A stretch of DNA of 64,000 nucleotides from Litorimonas sp964352855 (GCA_964352855.1 CAYGTR010000006.1:1-64000), one strand, 5' to 3'; counted from the stretch's first letter, positions 7,913-17,786 are shown. A program made the numbers and translations. The notes: a model not told the origin generated them from the letters alone.

Positions 7913-9073
7913 ATGGGCGATACGATAAACCTTATACTCAATTGGCGTTCGGTCATGTTAATCATGGCTTTGTTACCTTTGCTGATTAGCTTGGCTGTTC
8001 TCATTGTTCCTAAGCCTGAAAAATCAGCAAGGCTTTACTTGGCGGCTTTCTTTTTCTGCATTGTCCTATCCGCTGGCCCTCAAATTATTGGCTATGCGAG
8101 TTTTTATGATCTTTGGCCGGGTCTCACCTATTTTCCGCTTTTTTATGTCACGCTTTGGTTTGGTCCGCTTCTCTATCTACATGGTTATAAATTAATGCAT
8201 GGCGGCGCTTTGGGGTGGCGGAAATATTTACTTCTCCCGGGGGTTTTGCAGATTGTCTATTATATTTGGGCTTTCTTTGGGTTGGGCTCTGGCTGGGCCG
8301 ATTATCAAGCAAAATGGGCTTATAATGGCGCAGTTCACCAACCCTTTATCGTGCCTCTTGAGACGTTTTTGAGCCTCGGCTTATTATTATTCGCCTTGAT
8401 TGCCGTCTGGCGCCTCATGAAAGCTTACACAAAATATCTTGAGAGCACCCAATCTCAAGCGATTGATTTTGACCCGATTTGGTTGAAACGGATTATTTTA
8501 GGCACGATTATAGGGGGGCTTGTATATCTCATAGGAGAAATTGCATCTCTTTTTAATCCAGGAAATTTCCGACTCTTTTTCATATTCCAACTCGCCGTTT
8601 TACTCATAACAGCCTGGCTCGCAATAGAGGCTGTTTTCCGCCTCAATCAGTCTTTCCCTAAAATGCAAAATATCGGACAGGCAGAGCTTTCGGTTGCTGT
8701 GGTACAAGAGACTCAAAAGACCAACCCTGAGCTTTCTGCCCAAGCAGACCTAGCAAGAACCATCAAAGGTAAAGTCCTCTCTGAGAAATGGTTCTTAGAG
8801 TCGCAAATTAGTATTCGCGATCTTGCGAAGCGGTTGGGTACAAATGAGAGTTATATCTCTCGCGCCCTTAATCAGGATATGGGTCAAAGCTTCAATCAGT
8901 TTATAAATGCTTTGCGGGTTGAGCATGCAAAAGGACTTATTTCCGACGGTGAGCCCTCTATGCTGGATATTGCTCTGGATAGCGGATTTAATTCCAAGGC
9001 GACCTTTAACCGTGTGTTCCGGTCTATGGCCGGGCAAACGCCTTCGGCGTTTAAAAAGTCTCAAAATGCATAA
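7913..9073 (+). CDS. Membrane-anchored AraC-family regulator
   Basis: The protein has 386 residues in two parts. Residues 1 to about 245 contain around seven hydrophobic segments, resembling a sensor module. The last 100 or so residues are an AraC/XylS DNA-binding domain: first helix-turn-helix ISIRDLAKRLGTNESYISRALN, second MLDIALDSGFNSKATFNRVFR ending in TPSAFKK. Regulators of this layout bind DNA while held in the membrane. Ligand and targets are unknown. The S41-type peptidase gene follows 124 bases later on the same strand, is a likely target, and has a tandem GGGCCTGA repeat in its leader near 9160-9180. Confidence 0.82.
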   Translation: MGDTINLILNWRSVMLIMALLPLLISLAVLIVPKPEKSARLYLAAFFFCIVLSAGPQIIGYASFYDLWPGLTYFPLFYVTLWFGPLLYLHGYKLMHGGALGWRKYLLLPGVLQIVYYIWAFFGLGSGWADYQAKWAYNGAVHQPFIVPLETFLSLGLLLFALIAVWRLMKAYTKYLESTQSQAIDFDPIWLKRIILGTIIGGLVYLIGEIASLFNPGNFRLFFIFQLAVLLITAWLAIEAVFRLNQSFPKMQNIGQAELSVAVVQETQKTNPELSAQADLARTIKGKVLSEKWFLESQISIRDLAKRLGTNESYISRALNQDMGQSFNQFINALRVEHAKGLISDGEPSMLDIALDSGFNSKATFNRVFRSMAGQTPSAFKKSQNA

Positions 9074-9196
9074 TTTGGTGCAAATCCCGTAAAAGGGGTC
9101 TCATTTTCCGTATTGGGGCGATGCGCTTGCGAACACCCTTTACATCAAACTTCATGAACGGGCCTGACACCAGGGCCTGAAACATTGGAGATGATT

Positions 9197-10666
9197 ATGA
9201 GAGTATTTTTTACAACGACAGTTTTTGCAGCTTTGGTCATTTCAACTACAGGCTATGCACAAGACTTGAAAAACGAAGGTTTAAGCGCAGCCCAAATTGA
9301 ACGTGATGTGAATTTAGCCAAGGAAGCTTTCACCCGCATTCATCCCGGATATGATCGTTTTACAGAACAAGCGACGCTGACAGCAGCATGGGATGATATC
9401 ATTGCTCGCTCCAAGTCAGGTATGACAATGGGTGAGTTTTATTTAGATATGTCTGAAACGCTTGCCAAAATAAGATGTGACCATACGAAAGCGGAATTGC
9501 CTTCACCCCTCAAGACGGAACGTAAGACAGCCCCCGTCTATCTTCCCTTTGCATGGACAATAATCGGGGACAGAGCCATTGTCACGAATGCAGGCACAGC
9601 CTCCAATTTGCAAAAAGGTGATGAGATACTCACGATTGACGGCAGAACCATTGTTGAACTGCAAACAGCTTTACACAAATATATTCCGGTCGACGGGTAT
9701 AATGATCATATTAAAAATATAGCTATGACCGATGGGTCAGAGCATATGGGTGGAGCCGTCGATCATTTCGGTGCTTTTTTGTTTGATCCACAAGAAACAG
9801 CTTTGATCAATGTAAAGTCGGCAGAGGGTGAAGCAAAGCAAATCACTGTTAATCGGGTGGGGTATGACGTCCGCCGCAAAGCTCTCGTGATAGATAAAAA
9901 TACAGATTTCCCTAACTCAGTCACTTACCAATCATGGGGCGATAAAGCGGCATATTTAAGAATTGATAGCTTCGTCAATTATCGTGATCCGGTAAAACCC
10001 GGTAAGATATTAGACCCAATTTTTGAACAACTGGAAGCAGAGGGCCGCGACAAGCTTGTATTAGACTTAAGAGAAAATGGCGGTGGGTCGACAGACGTGA
10101 GCCAAAAGTTGTTTTCCTATTTCATTGATACACCCACACAGATGAAAAAAGCGGCTATTGTAAAAACTCTCAATATGGACGGCATAAGAGACTATCTTTG
10201 GACATGGGATAAAAAGGCCCTCAACCCGTCAAAGATTGCTTTCACAAAAACAGAGACGGGTGAATATGCACTACGTCCGTTTTTTTATGATGACGTGAAA
10301 AAGGTGAAGCCTTCCAAGCATGGTTTCGATGGTGAGCTTATTATCCTCACGAGCCGCACAAATTCCTCGGGCAGCACAAATTTTACATCTGTTATTCAGG
10401 CGCAACGTGACGTCACTTTGATCGGCGAAAAAACAGGGGGCAATCCTGCAGGGCCGACAGCGGGCACCATATTCTTTATGACATTGCCTGAATCAAAAAT
10501 GCGTTTGCGTCTTCCAGCTATTCGTTATGAGAATAATGTAGAGACCTTTGTAAAAGGACAAGGACTTGTACCGGACATCTCTGTTCCAACGACTATTGAA
10601 GATATCCGTAACGGAAATGACCCTGCATTGGAAATCGCGAAACGTATCGTGATGGGTGATATCTAA
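9197..10666 (+). CDS. Secreted S41-family peptidase-like protein
   Basis: I start at ATG 9197, six bases after GGAG, which gives 489 residues. A signal peptide is evident (FFTTTVFAALVISTTGYAQ). A PDZ-like segment GDEILTIDGRTIVEL lies about residue 150, followed by the tail-specific-protease core with LVLDLRENGGGSTDVS. The expected nucleophile region reads SRTNSSGSTNFTS, with Ser390/Ser391 the likely nucleophile, followed by GEKTGGNPAGP. The family cleaves unfolded or C-terminal peptides in the periplasm; some members are inactive binding proteins. The gene lies downstream of the membrane AraC regulator, and its 3' end overlaps the convergent GMC oxidoreductase by 4 bases. Confidence 0.78.
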   Translation: MRVFFTTTVFAALVISTTGYAQDLKNEGLSAAQIERDVNLAKEAFTRIHPGYDRFTEQATLTAAWDDIIARSKSGMTMGEFYLDMSETLAKIRCDHTKAELPSPLKTERKTAPVYLPFAWTIIGDRAIVTNAGTASNLQKGDEILTIDGRTIVELQTALHKYIPVDGYNDHIKNIAMTDGSEHMGGAVDHFGAFLFDPQETALINVKSAEGEAKQITVNRVGYDVRRKALVIDKNTDFPNSVTYQSWGDKAAYLRIDSFVNYRDPVKPGKILDPIFEQLEAEGRDKLVLDLRENGGGSTDVSQKLFSYFIDTPTQMKKAAIVKTLNMDGIRDYLWTWDKKALNPSKIAFTKTETGEYALRPFFYDDVKKVKPSKHGFDGELIILTSRTNSSGSTNFTSVIQAQRDVTLIGEKTGGNPAGPTAGTIFFMTLPESKMRLRLPAIRYENNVETFVKGQGLVPDISVPTTIEDIRNGNDPALEIAKRIVMGDI

Positions 10667-12291
10667 CTTGCGATCCAATCTTCTTTAATCATATCTGCGC
10701 CCTTTTCACCGATCATGATGGAGGGGGCGTTTGTGTTGCCGGATATAATTTGCGGCATGATGGAGGCGTCGATGACGCGTAAGCCTTTCAGACCGTGTAC
10801 GCGTAAGCGGTCATCCACCACAGCCATATCGTCTTGACCCATTTTGCACGTGCCGACAGGGTGATAGACTGTCTCAGATTTATTCCGAATATCCGCTTTC
10901 AGCGTGGCCTTATCCTTTGCGTCACAATCATGAAAGGGTTTTCCACGCACCGCGTCCCACGCAGGCGCGTTCATAACCTGCTGTGCGATACGCGCCCCTT
11001 TATAGAGTTTGTCCATATCCCGCGCGTCACTCAAATAAGCCGGATCAATCAGTGGGGCGGCTTTGGGATCATTTGATGCGAGCGAGACCGTGCCGCGACT
11101 ATGGGGACGCAGGATGCACACATGAAAGGTATAGCCATTGCTGAAATGCAGCTTTCGACCATGATCATCGACAATACCGCGGATCATATGAAATTGCAGA
11201 TCAGGCGAGGGCTCATCTATGTCGGCATACACGAACCCGCCGGACTCGGCATAATTCGTTGTCAGAACACCTTTACGCCCGCGGCAGTATTTCAACACTT
11301 CTTTGGGGAAGCGCAAGACCCCCCGCCACGAAACGCTGAAGTTGTCGTGAAGATTGCTGTCATAAGTCAGCGTATAATCCAAATGATCCTGCAGATTTTC
11401 ACCCACGCCCGCCAACTCATGCACCAAAGGAATATGATACGGCTCTATTTTGTCTTTTGCTCCAATGCCGGAGAGCAAAAGAATATGGGGCGAGCCGAAA
11501 GCGCCGGCACTTAAGATAACTTCGCGTCTTGCAATTACGTTTTTCTGCTTCCCTTTGCGGTTCAAGGCCACACCTGTCGCTCGACTCTTTTCAAGCATAA
11601 CTTTCTCGACAATGGTCTCGCTAACCACGTGCAAATTTGGGCGCTCTATAACAGGATCAAGAAAGGCACGCGCTGTCGACCAACGTTCACCGTTTTTCTG
11701 TGTCACTTCGTAAAGGCCAACACCTTCTTGGGTTTCCCCGTTAAAATCGGAATTACGCGGAATTTGAAGTTGGTCGCAGGCCTTAAAGAAAATTTCATTA
11801 ATCGAGCCGGGGTCTGCGAGCGGGGCGACATTTAACGGGCCGCCTTGCGCGTGATATTTATCTGCCCCTTTTTCGCGGTGTTCGGATTTTTTGAAATAAG
11901 GCAGGACGTCATCATAGGCCCAGCCCTCATTCCCGAGGGCCGCCCAATTGTCATAATCGGCTTTATGCCCGCGAATGTAAATCATGGCATTAGAGCCCGA
12001 AGAGCCGCCGAGCATTTTCCCGCGCGGTTGGAAGCATTTGCGATTGTTCAGACCCGCTTGCGCGACGGTATTAAACGCCCAATTGCGCGTTTTGGTCAAC
12101 ATGGTGATGACGCCCAAACCGGGCACCGTAACCGAGAAATGCTTGTGTGTTTTTCCGGCTTCAATCAAAAGGACAGTAACATCCGTATCTTCAGACAAGC
12201 GGTTTGCGACGGCGCATCCCGCCGAGCCTGCACCGCAAATGATGTAATCATACGCCGCCGCGAGGGGGTGTTTTTTTTGGAGGTACGGCAT
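10663..12291 (-). CDS. GMC-family alcohol/choline dehydrogenase
   Basis: This FAD-dependent oxidoreductase has 542 residues. The dinucleotide-binding motif is YIICGAGSAGCAVANRLSE near residue 15. GMC signature 1 lies in GGSSGSNAMIYIRG, signature 2 in GAFGSPHILLLSGIG, and the catalytic His-Asn region is YHPVGTCKMG with a later SGNTNAPSIMIGE. Such enzymes oxidise primary alcohols or choline to aldehydes. The gene lies 5 bases downstream of an aldehyde dehydrogenase on the same strand. The pair looks like an alcohol-to-acid oxidation unit, closer to alkanol dehydrogenases such as AlkJ than to a betaine pathway. The substrate is not visible. Confidence 0.85.
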   Translation of the reverse strand: MPYLQKKHPLAAAYDYIICGAGSAGCAVANRLSEDTDVTVLLIEAGKTHKHFSVTVPGLGVITMLTKTRNWAFNTVAQAGLNNRKCFQPRGKMLGGSSGSNAMIYIRGHKADYDNWAALGNEGWAYDDVLPYFKKSEHREKGADKYHAQGGPLNVAPLADPGSINEIFFKACDQLQIPRNSDFNGETQEGVGLYEVTQKNGERWSTARAFLDPVIERPNLHVVSETIVEKVMLEKSRATGVALNRKGKQKNVIARREVILSAGAFGSPHILLLSGIGAKDKIEPYHIPLVHELAGVGENLQDHLDYTLTYDSNLHDNFSVSWRGVLRFPKEVLKYCRGRKGVLTTNYAESGGFVYADIDEPSPDLQFHMIRGIVDDHGRKLHFSNGYTFHVCILRPHSRGTVSLASNDPKAAPLIDPAYLSDARDMDKLYKGARIAQQVMNAPAWDAVRGKPFHDCDAKDKATLKADIRNKSETVYHPVGTCKMGQDDMAVVDDRLRVHGLKGLRVIDASIMPQIISGNTNAPSIMIGEKGADMIKEDWIAS

Positions 12292-12296
12292 GTCGG

Positions 12297-13751
12297 CTAT
12301 AATATTTTTTTCATCAGGCCGATCATCTTGCGGGTCTTATCAGTATAAGGTGGGAAGAGTTTTTTGCCTTGGCTAAAACGACTTTGTGTAAAGACGCCTT
12401 TCATATGCGAGAAGCTCTCAAATCCGGCCTCGCCGTGATAGGCACCCATACCGGAGGGGCCGACACCCCCGAAAGGCATGTCTTCTTGGACGACATGCCA
12501 TGCACATTCATTGATACTGACCCCACCGGAATGGCTCTCACGCAAAACTTTGTCCCGTTTGGCTTTGTCTTCGCCAAACCAATACAACGCGAGTGGGCGG
12601 TCATGATTTTGCACATATTGCAAGCTGTCATCGAGGGTTTCAGATGCGACAATCGGCAAGAGTGGCCCAAAGATTTCTTCCTGCATGATTTTCATATCGG
12701 GTGTCGTATCTGTCACCACAGTTAATGGCACACGCCGCTCTTTGGCGAGTTGTTGCTTGTCATCATCCCCTGCCACTTGAATTTTTGCACCTTTATTTTC
12801 GGCATCTTCGAGCAGGTCTTGCAGGCGAGCATAATGGGCGTCCGCAATAATACTTGTATAATCATCATTACCGGAAAAGGTCGGATACATTTTTTCGGCT
12901 TGTTTCAGAACCGCTTCGGAGAATGCATTGATCTTATTTTGCGGCATCAAAACATAGTCCGGCGCGACGCAGGTTTGGCCCGCATTTAAGAGCTTTCCAT
13001 TCACCAGTCGCGGTATCACCATATCAAGCTTGGCGCTGTCATCGACAATGACCGGGGACTTCCCGCCAAGCTCAAGCGTAACGGGGGTCAGGTTCTTGGC
13101 CGCAGCTTGCGCGACGATACGCCCAACACTGGTCGAGCCTGTAAAGACCAGATGATCAAAGGGGAGAGCAGAGAATGCACTGGCAATATCCACGCCGCCC
13201 GTCGCGACATATATTTCATCGTCAGAGAAAGCATCATTTATGACTTGTTTAAGAAGCGCCGACATTTTCGGCGTATATTCACTCGGCTTTATCATCGCGC
13301 GATTGCCTGCGCCTAGCACGCCGATGAGAGGCATAATCGCCAGCTGAAGCGGATAGTTCCAAGGGCTGATAATCCCGACAACGCCAAGGGGTTGCGGCAC
13401 AATTTGATTGGAGCCCGGAAGATACTGTAAAGCCGTGGGGGCTTTGCGGATTTTCATCCATTTAGGGGTATGTTTGATGGCATGGGAAAATCCGCCCTGT
13501 ATCACCAGAAACTCTGAAATGATTGTATCCTCCGCGGCGCGATGGCCAAAGTCGTCAGATATGGCTTTGACGAAAGCATCCTCATTCCCAAATATGATCT
13601 CGCGAAGTTTGATCAGATTGGCTTTACGGCTTTCCCATGACGGGTAGGGGTCTCGATCAAACGCGGCACGCTGAGAGGTTCTGATACGTGCAATATTCTC
13701 AGTCGTATCCGATTGTGTATTGAGTGAAGAGGATGGATTAATGCGAACCAT
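12297..13751 (-). CDS. Aldehyde dehydrogenase, coniferyl-aldehyde type
   Basis: This NAD(P)-dependent aldehyde dehydrogenase has 484 residues from ATG 13751, which has GGGAG eight bases upstream; a TTG further up lacks a site. The general base Glu is in TLELGGKSPVIV and the nucleophile Cys in NAGQTCVAPDYVL. The cofactor loop is FTGSTSVGRIVAQAA. Overall resemblance is to coniferyl/fatty aldehyde dehydrogenases (CalB/AlkH group), without a C-terminal membrane anchor. It is followed 5 bases later by the GMC dehydrogenase, so the two are co-transcribed and probably sequential in oxidising an alcohol or aldehyde. Confidence 0.85.
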   Translation of the reverse strand: MVRINPSSSLNTQSDTTENIARIRTSQRAAFDRDPYPSWESRKANLIKLREIIFGNEDAFVKAISDDFGHRAAEDTIISEFLVIQGGFSHAIKHTPKWMKIRKAPTALQYLPGSNQIVPQPLGVVGIISPWNYPLQLAIMPLIGVLGAGNRAMIKPSEYTPKMSALLKQVINDAFSDDEIYVATGGVDIASAFSALPFDHLVFTGSTSVGRIVAQAAAKNLTPVTLELGGKSPVIVDDSAKLDMVIPRLVNGKLLNAGQTCVAPDYVLMPQNKINAFSEAVLKQAEKMYPTFSGNDDYTSIIADAHYARLQDLLEDAENKGAKIQVAGDDDKQQLAKERRVPLTVVTDTTPDMKIMQEEIFGPLLPIVASETLDDSLQYVQNHDRPLALYWFGEDKAKRDKVLRESHSGGVSINECAWHVVQEDMPFGGVGPSGMGAYHGEAGFESFSHMKGVFTQSRFSQGKKLFPPYTDKTRKMIGLMKKIL

Positions 13752-13836
13752 TATGGCTCTCCCGCTTATTATGTTTTTTATCAATATGGCGGGTTTAGAG
13801 AGGGATGTCGAGTGGAATAGACGTTAGGCTAAACTC

Positions 13837-14958
13837 TCATGGGCGTTTTGAGGCGACAGCTGCCAGCATTGCTTTGGCGCGTCCACTCATCGTATCTTCG
13901 CAGGCTGCGATTTGAGAGTAGCGTCGACGTAGTTTGCCGGGCGCATCTAACAGGCTTTTTTGTCCGAAACGCTCTGCAGCGCCGTAGAGTTGCGAAAGCT
14001 TTGCCGCCGGGCCGGAAATAGCGACAAAACCACTAGATGTGCTCACCTCTTCGGTCGCATAGTTGCGTTTATAGCCGTCAAGGCCTGTCCCTAAGTCGAT
14101 ACATTTATATCCAAACTCATCCGAAGAAGCGATAACGAGGTTCAGGAGTTGGGTTCCGGCGGAATATACGCTAAATTCAGGAGAATAAGCAACAATCCAA
14201 CTATGATAGGTATTTTCATCAACTAACCCCGTATCGACGGCTGCAAGGTGATCACCAAGATATAAACAATGCATATCCAGTCGCAAGGCCGTGTTTTGGT
14301 CGCGTTTCCAAAGTGATCTCAGCAAATCCACTGCCCAACCCTTGCCTAGGATATTATAATACCCGCTTTGAGCATATTGTTTGACTTTCCAATCAATGAG
14401 GGTTTGAAATTCTGTTTCATTTTGACTGTGAGAGACAAAACGGGGCGCGCCTACATCCTTCGTGGCTTTACGAATCCGCCGTCGTAGATCTTTCTGGTGT
14501 TTGGTAAACGAGCTGTTGCGAGAATCATACCAGGCCTCCTGTCCGTCAGGAAAGGCCATCACCGCGCCGCGCTGTAGCGTTTCAACATTGCCGTGATTGC
14601 CGTCCACTAAGGCGCTAAAATGATACGCCCCAACAGGCGTATCTTTTAAGACATCTGCTAAGCTATATTTATATTCAGGGCCACAAATAAGCCCGTGATA
14701 ATCTGTCATAGGTGCGCCTACCGGCCGCGCAAAACGTTTTCCTTGGTAGGGCAGTATAGCCACAATTTCACGGTTATCTTCGAGCACAGCAATACTGACA
14801 TCATCGCGCAGCGCTGCCACAGACAAAGTATAATCCAAGTGAAAATAAGGGGAATAGAGATCAGGGTTTGAGGCTCTTAATAGATGCCATGCTGTTTTCA
14901 CCCGTTCAGGCAAATCCTGCGCGGTGAAGAGCTCAGTTTTTAATCCGTTTCGTTCCAC
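13837..14958 (-). CDS. CelD/BcsL-like GNAT acetyltransferase
   Basis: The 373-residue protein matches the Acetyltransf_6 (COG5653) group. It has an N-terminal domain with YFHLDYTLSVAALRDDVSIAVLE, a basic region KDLRRRIRKATKDVG, and a C-terminal GNAT-like fold with YHSWIVAYSPEFSVYSAGTQLL and IDLGTGLDGYKRNYA. Members act in polysaccharide or cellulose-related acylation, but many have no known substrate. There is no signal peptide or membrane segment. It stands alone between the aldehyde dehydrogenase and the divergent metal exporter; no polysaccharide genes are nearby, so the role is open. Confidence 0.72.
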   Translation of the reverse strand: MERNGLKTELFTAQDLPERVKTAWHLLRASNPDLYSPYFHLDYTLSVAALRDDVSIAVLEDNREIVAILPYQGKRFARPVGAPMTDYHGLICGPEYKYSLADVLKDTPVGAYHFSALVDGNHGNVETLQRGAVMAFPDGQEAWYDSRNSSFTKHQKDLRRRIRKATKDVGAPRFVSHSQNETEFQTLIDWKVKQYAQSGYYNILGKGWAVDLLRSLWKRDQNTALRLDMHCLYLGDHLAAVDTGLVDENTYHSWIVAYSPEFSVYSAGTQLLNLVIASSDEFGYKCIDLGTGLDGYKRNYATEEVSTSSGFVAISGPAAKLSQLYGAAERFGQKSLLDAPGKLRRRYSQIAACEDTMSGRAKAMLAAVASKRP

Positions 14959-15097
14959 AACATCTCTACTGATTGGCCTAAGTAATAATGATTAGCAAAA
15001 AAACGCTAAGAGTGCCTTAAAAGATGGGTGGTTTTTCTCAGGGGTGAAAAGAGGAAAAACTATTGTAAATACTCTTTTTTCTAGCTTATGCAAAACC

Positions 15098-16009
15098 ATG
15101 GGACATCAACACATGCATCCTCATGACGACCATGATCATGAACATAGCCATGCGCCGACAGTGAATGCGTCCAATCGGAGCCGCGTGGGTCTGGCGGCTC
15201 TTTTGACAGGTGTGTTCATGGTCGTTGAGGTGATCGGCGGTCTTATTTCCGGATCTTTGGCACTTCTAGCGGATGCCGGGCATATGCTGACAGATTTTGC
15301 AGCACTTTCTATGGCTTGGGTGGCTTTTCTGGTTGCGCAACGTCAAGCGACTTGGCGGCATACATTTGGGTTTGCCCGTCTTTCGATTTTGGTCGCTTTC
15401 GTGAATGGGCTGACGCTTTTTCTGGTCGCCGCATTTATTGTTGTTGAAGCCTTTAAACGCTTTGCAAACCCGAGTGAGGTTTTGGGAGGGACAATGCTCT
15501 ATATTGCGATCGCTGGACTCGTCGTGAATATCATTGTTTTCATGATTTTACGTGGCGCCGATCAGCATAATTTGAATATCAGGGGAGCTGTCCTGCATGT
15601 CTTGGGGGATTTATTGGGATCTGTGGCGGCGATTATTGCGGCGCTTGTTATTTTGTCGACGGGTTGGACACCGATTGACCCCATATTATCCGTTCTCGTG
15701 GCGCTCATAATTCTACGGAGTGCATGGCGTCTTGTAAAAGATAGCTCCCATATTTTGCTCGAAGGTGCGCCAAAAAATATTGATCGTCGCGTCATATCCA
15801 AGGATTTGTTGGAACACATTCCCGATCTTAAGGAAGTTCACGATATACACGTATGGTCAGTGACGCCTGAATGGCCGATGTTGACATTACAAGCATATGT
15901 CGGCCCTGAAACGGGGTTAGAGTCTGTGAGCCAAGCGATTAAAGCCTATTTGTTAGAGAGATATAATATTCATCACGTCACAATAGATGTAATGAGACTC
16001 GAGACATAA
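15098..16009 (+). CDS. Cation diffusion facilitator metal exporter
   Basis: This is a CDF-family inner-membrane exporter of Zn2+ and related metals, in exchange for protons. From ATG 15098 it has 303 residues. A His-rich N-terminus (HPHDDHDHEHSH) precedes six membrane segments. The transport-site motifs are LLADAGHMLTDF in helix 2 (HxxxD) and LHVLGDLLGS in helix 5. A cytoplasmic C-terminal domain holds DIHVWSVTP. This is the ZitB/CzcD type. The frame could also begin at GTG 15044 after AGGG, adding 18 residues. A DoxX-like gene follows 35 bases later. Confidence 0.86.
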   Translation: MGHQHMHPHDDHDHEHSHAPTVNASNRSRVGLAALLTGVFMVVEVIGGLISGSLALLADAGHMLTDFAALSMAWVAFLVAQRQATWRHTFGFARLSILVAFVNGLTLFLVAAFIVVEAFKRFANPSEVLGGTMLYIAIAGLVVNIIVFMILRGADQHNLNIRGAVLHVLGDLLGSVAAIIAALVILSTGWTPIDPILSVLVALIILRSAWRLVKDSSHILLEGAPKNIDRRVISKDLLEHIPDLKEVHDIHVWSVTPEWPMLTLQAYVGPETGLESVSQAIKAYLLERYNIHHVTIDVMRLET

Positions 16010-16044
16010 GTTTTGTTAGCGTATTTTATCAAGGGAAAATTAAA

Positions 16045-16527
16045 ATGGATAAAATCAAGAAATTCGTCCCGGTCGTTCTTGCATTGCTCTGCAGTGCTGT
16101 GTTTCTGGACAGCCTGCGTTTTAAATTTACAAATCACCCGAATACGCAGGAAATATTTGGACGCTTAAATGAATGGGCGGGTAGCTTTGGGGCTGATGGT
16201 CTCTTTGCGCAGACAGGTCTGTTTTCGCAATATACAATCGGGACGGCTGAATTGGTAGCTTCAAGCTTTTTATTGCTCGGTATATTAAAGCGCTTCCACA
16301 GGCTGCAAGGTTTTGGCGCCTTGCTGGGATTGGCCGTTATGAGCGGGGCGATCTCGTTTCACCTTTTCACCCCTCTCGGTATTGATCCGAATAATGACGG
16401 TGCCGGATTATTTATGATGGCCTGTGTGGTGTGGGTGTCTTGCCTGACCCTCGTCTTTGTCCGCCGCGCTGAATTGGGAACAGGTTTGAAGGCTTTTGGA
16501 AATGCATTATTTGGGAAAACGGCTTAA
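16045..16527 (+). CDS. DoxX-like membrane protein
   Basis: The 160-residue protein has four hydrophobic segments. The middle part, with a LRFKFTNHPNTQEIF-like stretch then TIGTAELVASSFLLLGIL and GLAVMSGAISFHLFTPLGI, follows the pattern of DoxX-family membrane proteins. Those are loosely linked to redox balance or quinone/thiol metabolism, but the function here is unknown. It is preceded by the CDF exporter on the same strand and overlaps the convergent TerB-like gene by 4 bases. Confidence 0.6.
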   Translation: MDKIKKFVPVVLALLCSAVFLDSLRFKFTNHPNTQEIFGRLNEWAGSFGADGLFAQTGLFSQYTIGTAELVASSFLLLGILKRFHRLQGFGALLGLAVMSGAISFHLFTPLGIDPNNDGAGLFMMACVVWVSCLTLVFVRRAELGTGLKAFGNALFGKTA

Positions 16528-17048
16528 TTCAGCAATCCCATGCGCTCTTTGTAGCGGCGGATAAATTCTAATTGTTCTGGGGTTGCGGGCGTTTCACATG
16601 ACGCAACTCTTTCCAGCATAGCCGCGAGTTGAAGGGCGTCATTACGGTCAATATCAGATTTGAGTAAATCTATCATGGGAAAAAGCGCCGACTCCGGAAG
16701 CGTTATTTCATAAACGAGACCGTACATTTGACGATAAATGCCGTCGGCGGCGTCTGTATCGAGTTTCATTTGATTTTCAAGTTCCAGCGTAATCGCCGCG
16801 ATCTCCGCTTCGCTGATGTGTCGGAAATCACCCATCCGGGCCGTTGAGATCATTAAGACAGTGGCGGCTTCTACGGGTGTCTTAACAAGGTCATAGCCTG
16901 TTTTTCCATAAGTTTTTTTAAACCGCCTTTGACGGGGTATATTAGCAACGCCCCGCGCGGAACTGGCAATATTGCGCGAGCTATTTATCGCCCGTGATAT
17001 CCAAAAAATGGCAATGGCAATCGTCGTAATTAAACCGATAATATGCAT
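16524..17048 (-). CDS. TerB-like protein with N-terminal membrane anchor
   Basis: The 174-residue protein starts with one membrane segment (IIGLITTIAIAIFWISRAI) and carries a basic stretch. It then has a helical domain with TPVEAATVLMISTARMG, HISEAEIAAI and a C-terminal LAAMLERVAS/IRRYKERMGLL. The pattern resembles the TerB/tellurite-resistance fold, though the acidic metal positions are poorly kept, so the call is tentative. It is the last of four closely spaced minus-strand genes (DUF350, protease, extensin, this one), 12 bases after the extensin gene. Confidence 0.5.
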   Translation of the reverse strand: MHIIGLITTIAIAIFWISRAINSSRNIASSARGVANIPRQRRFKKTYGKTGYDLVKTPVEAATVLMISTARMGDFRHISEAEIAAITLELENQMKLDTDAADGIYRQMYGLVYEITLPESALFPMIDLLKSDIDRNDALQLAAMLERVASCETPATPEQLEFIRRYKERMGLLN

Positions 17049-17060
17049 GGTTTTATTCCT

Positions 17061-17786
17061 TTACCGACACGTTGTAGCAGGGCCCATATCGACATGGAAG
17101 TGGTCACGATGCGCGGTATTAAAATCAGGACTTAAGGTTACCCGAAAAAGCTTGCAAGCTGCATCTCTGATATCGCGCAGAAAAGCCGCATCTTGGTCAA
17201 CACTGTTCCAGTGCTTTAAGACCGTTACCAGATGTCCGTTCTCCAGTTCAAAGCCTGCAACATCCCAAGCATTTGCAAAGGCATGTTCACTCCATCGGCC
17301 GGAATTATTTCCATTCTGGCGACGACAGGAATAGCTCCCCATATGATGAATTTTGGACAGTCCGTAACCATAACGTTCCTGTGCAATTTGGTCTATTTCC
17401 CGTGTCCAAAGATAGGTGGCAATAGAGAGCGGACATTGCATATTGGCTTCGCCTGGACTGAGGATAGTATCATTTTGACCGTAAACAACGCGGGCGATAT
17501 CAAAGCCACAAACAGTTTTGCCTTCAGCGGAGGACCGGCCCGGTTTCGGCTCTGCGGGAATAGATTCAAACCCGACAATATCTCGCGCTAGTTCCATACA
17601 TGTTTTTGAGGAGCCTAAAGACAGCCGAAATAATTGAGATTTTGTTGCCAGTCCAAGTGGACGTGATGCATCTAGTTTTTTCCATCCCAAATGTTGTGCA
17701 GGAACAAAGCGGTTAATCAGATAGGCGCCGCCGCCGAAAAAGGTCAGGAAAATGATCCAAATTACAAGACTGCGAAAGCTCTGCAT
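17061..17786 (-). CDS. Extensin-family protein
   Basis: The 241-residue protein has an N-terminal membrane anchor (LVIWIIFLTFFGGGAYLI) and the extensin-like C-terminal domain of proteobacteria. Visible features are the paired cysteines around CGFDIARV and MQCPLS, the metal-site-like WSEHAFANAWDVAGF and the terminal HRDHFHVDMGP. The His/Asp pattern resembles M15-type (D-Ala-D-Ala peptidase fold) enzymes, so action on the cell wall is plausible but not demonstrated for the family. It lies 24 bases after the protease and 12 bases before the TerB-like gene in an apparent envelope operon. Confidence 0.8.
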   Translation of the reverse strand: MQSFRSLVIWIIFLTFFGGGAYLINRFVPAQHLGWKKLDASRPLGLATKSQLFRLSLGSSKTCMELARDIVGFESIPAEPKPGRSSAEGKTVCGFDIARVVYGQNDTILSPGEANMQCPLSIATYLWTREIDQIAQERYGYGLSKIHHMGSYSCRRQNGNNSGRWSEHAFANAWDVAGFELENGHLVTVLKHWNSVDQDAAFLRDIRDAACKLFRVTLSPDFNTAHRDHFHVDMGPATTCR

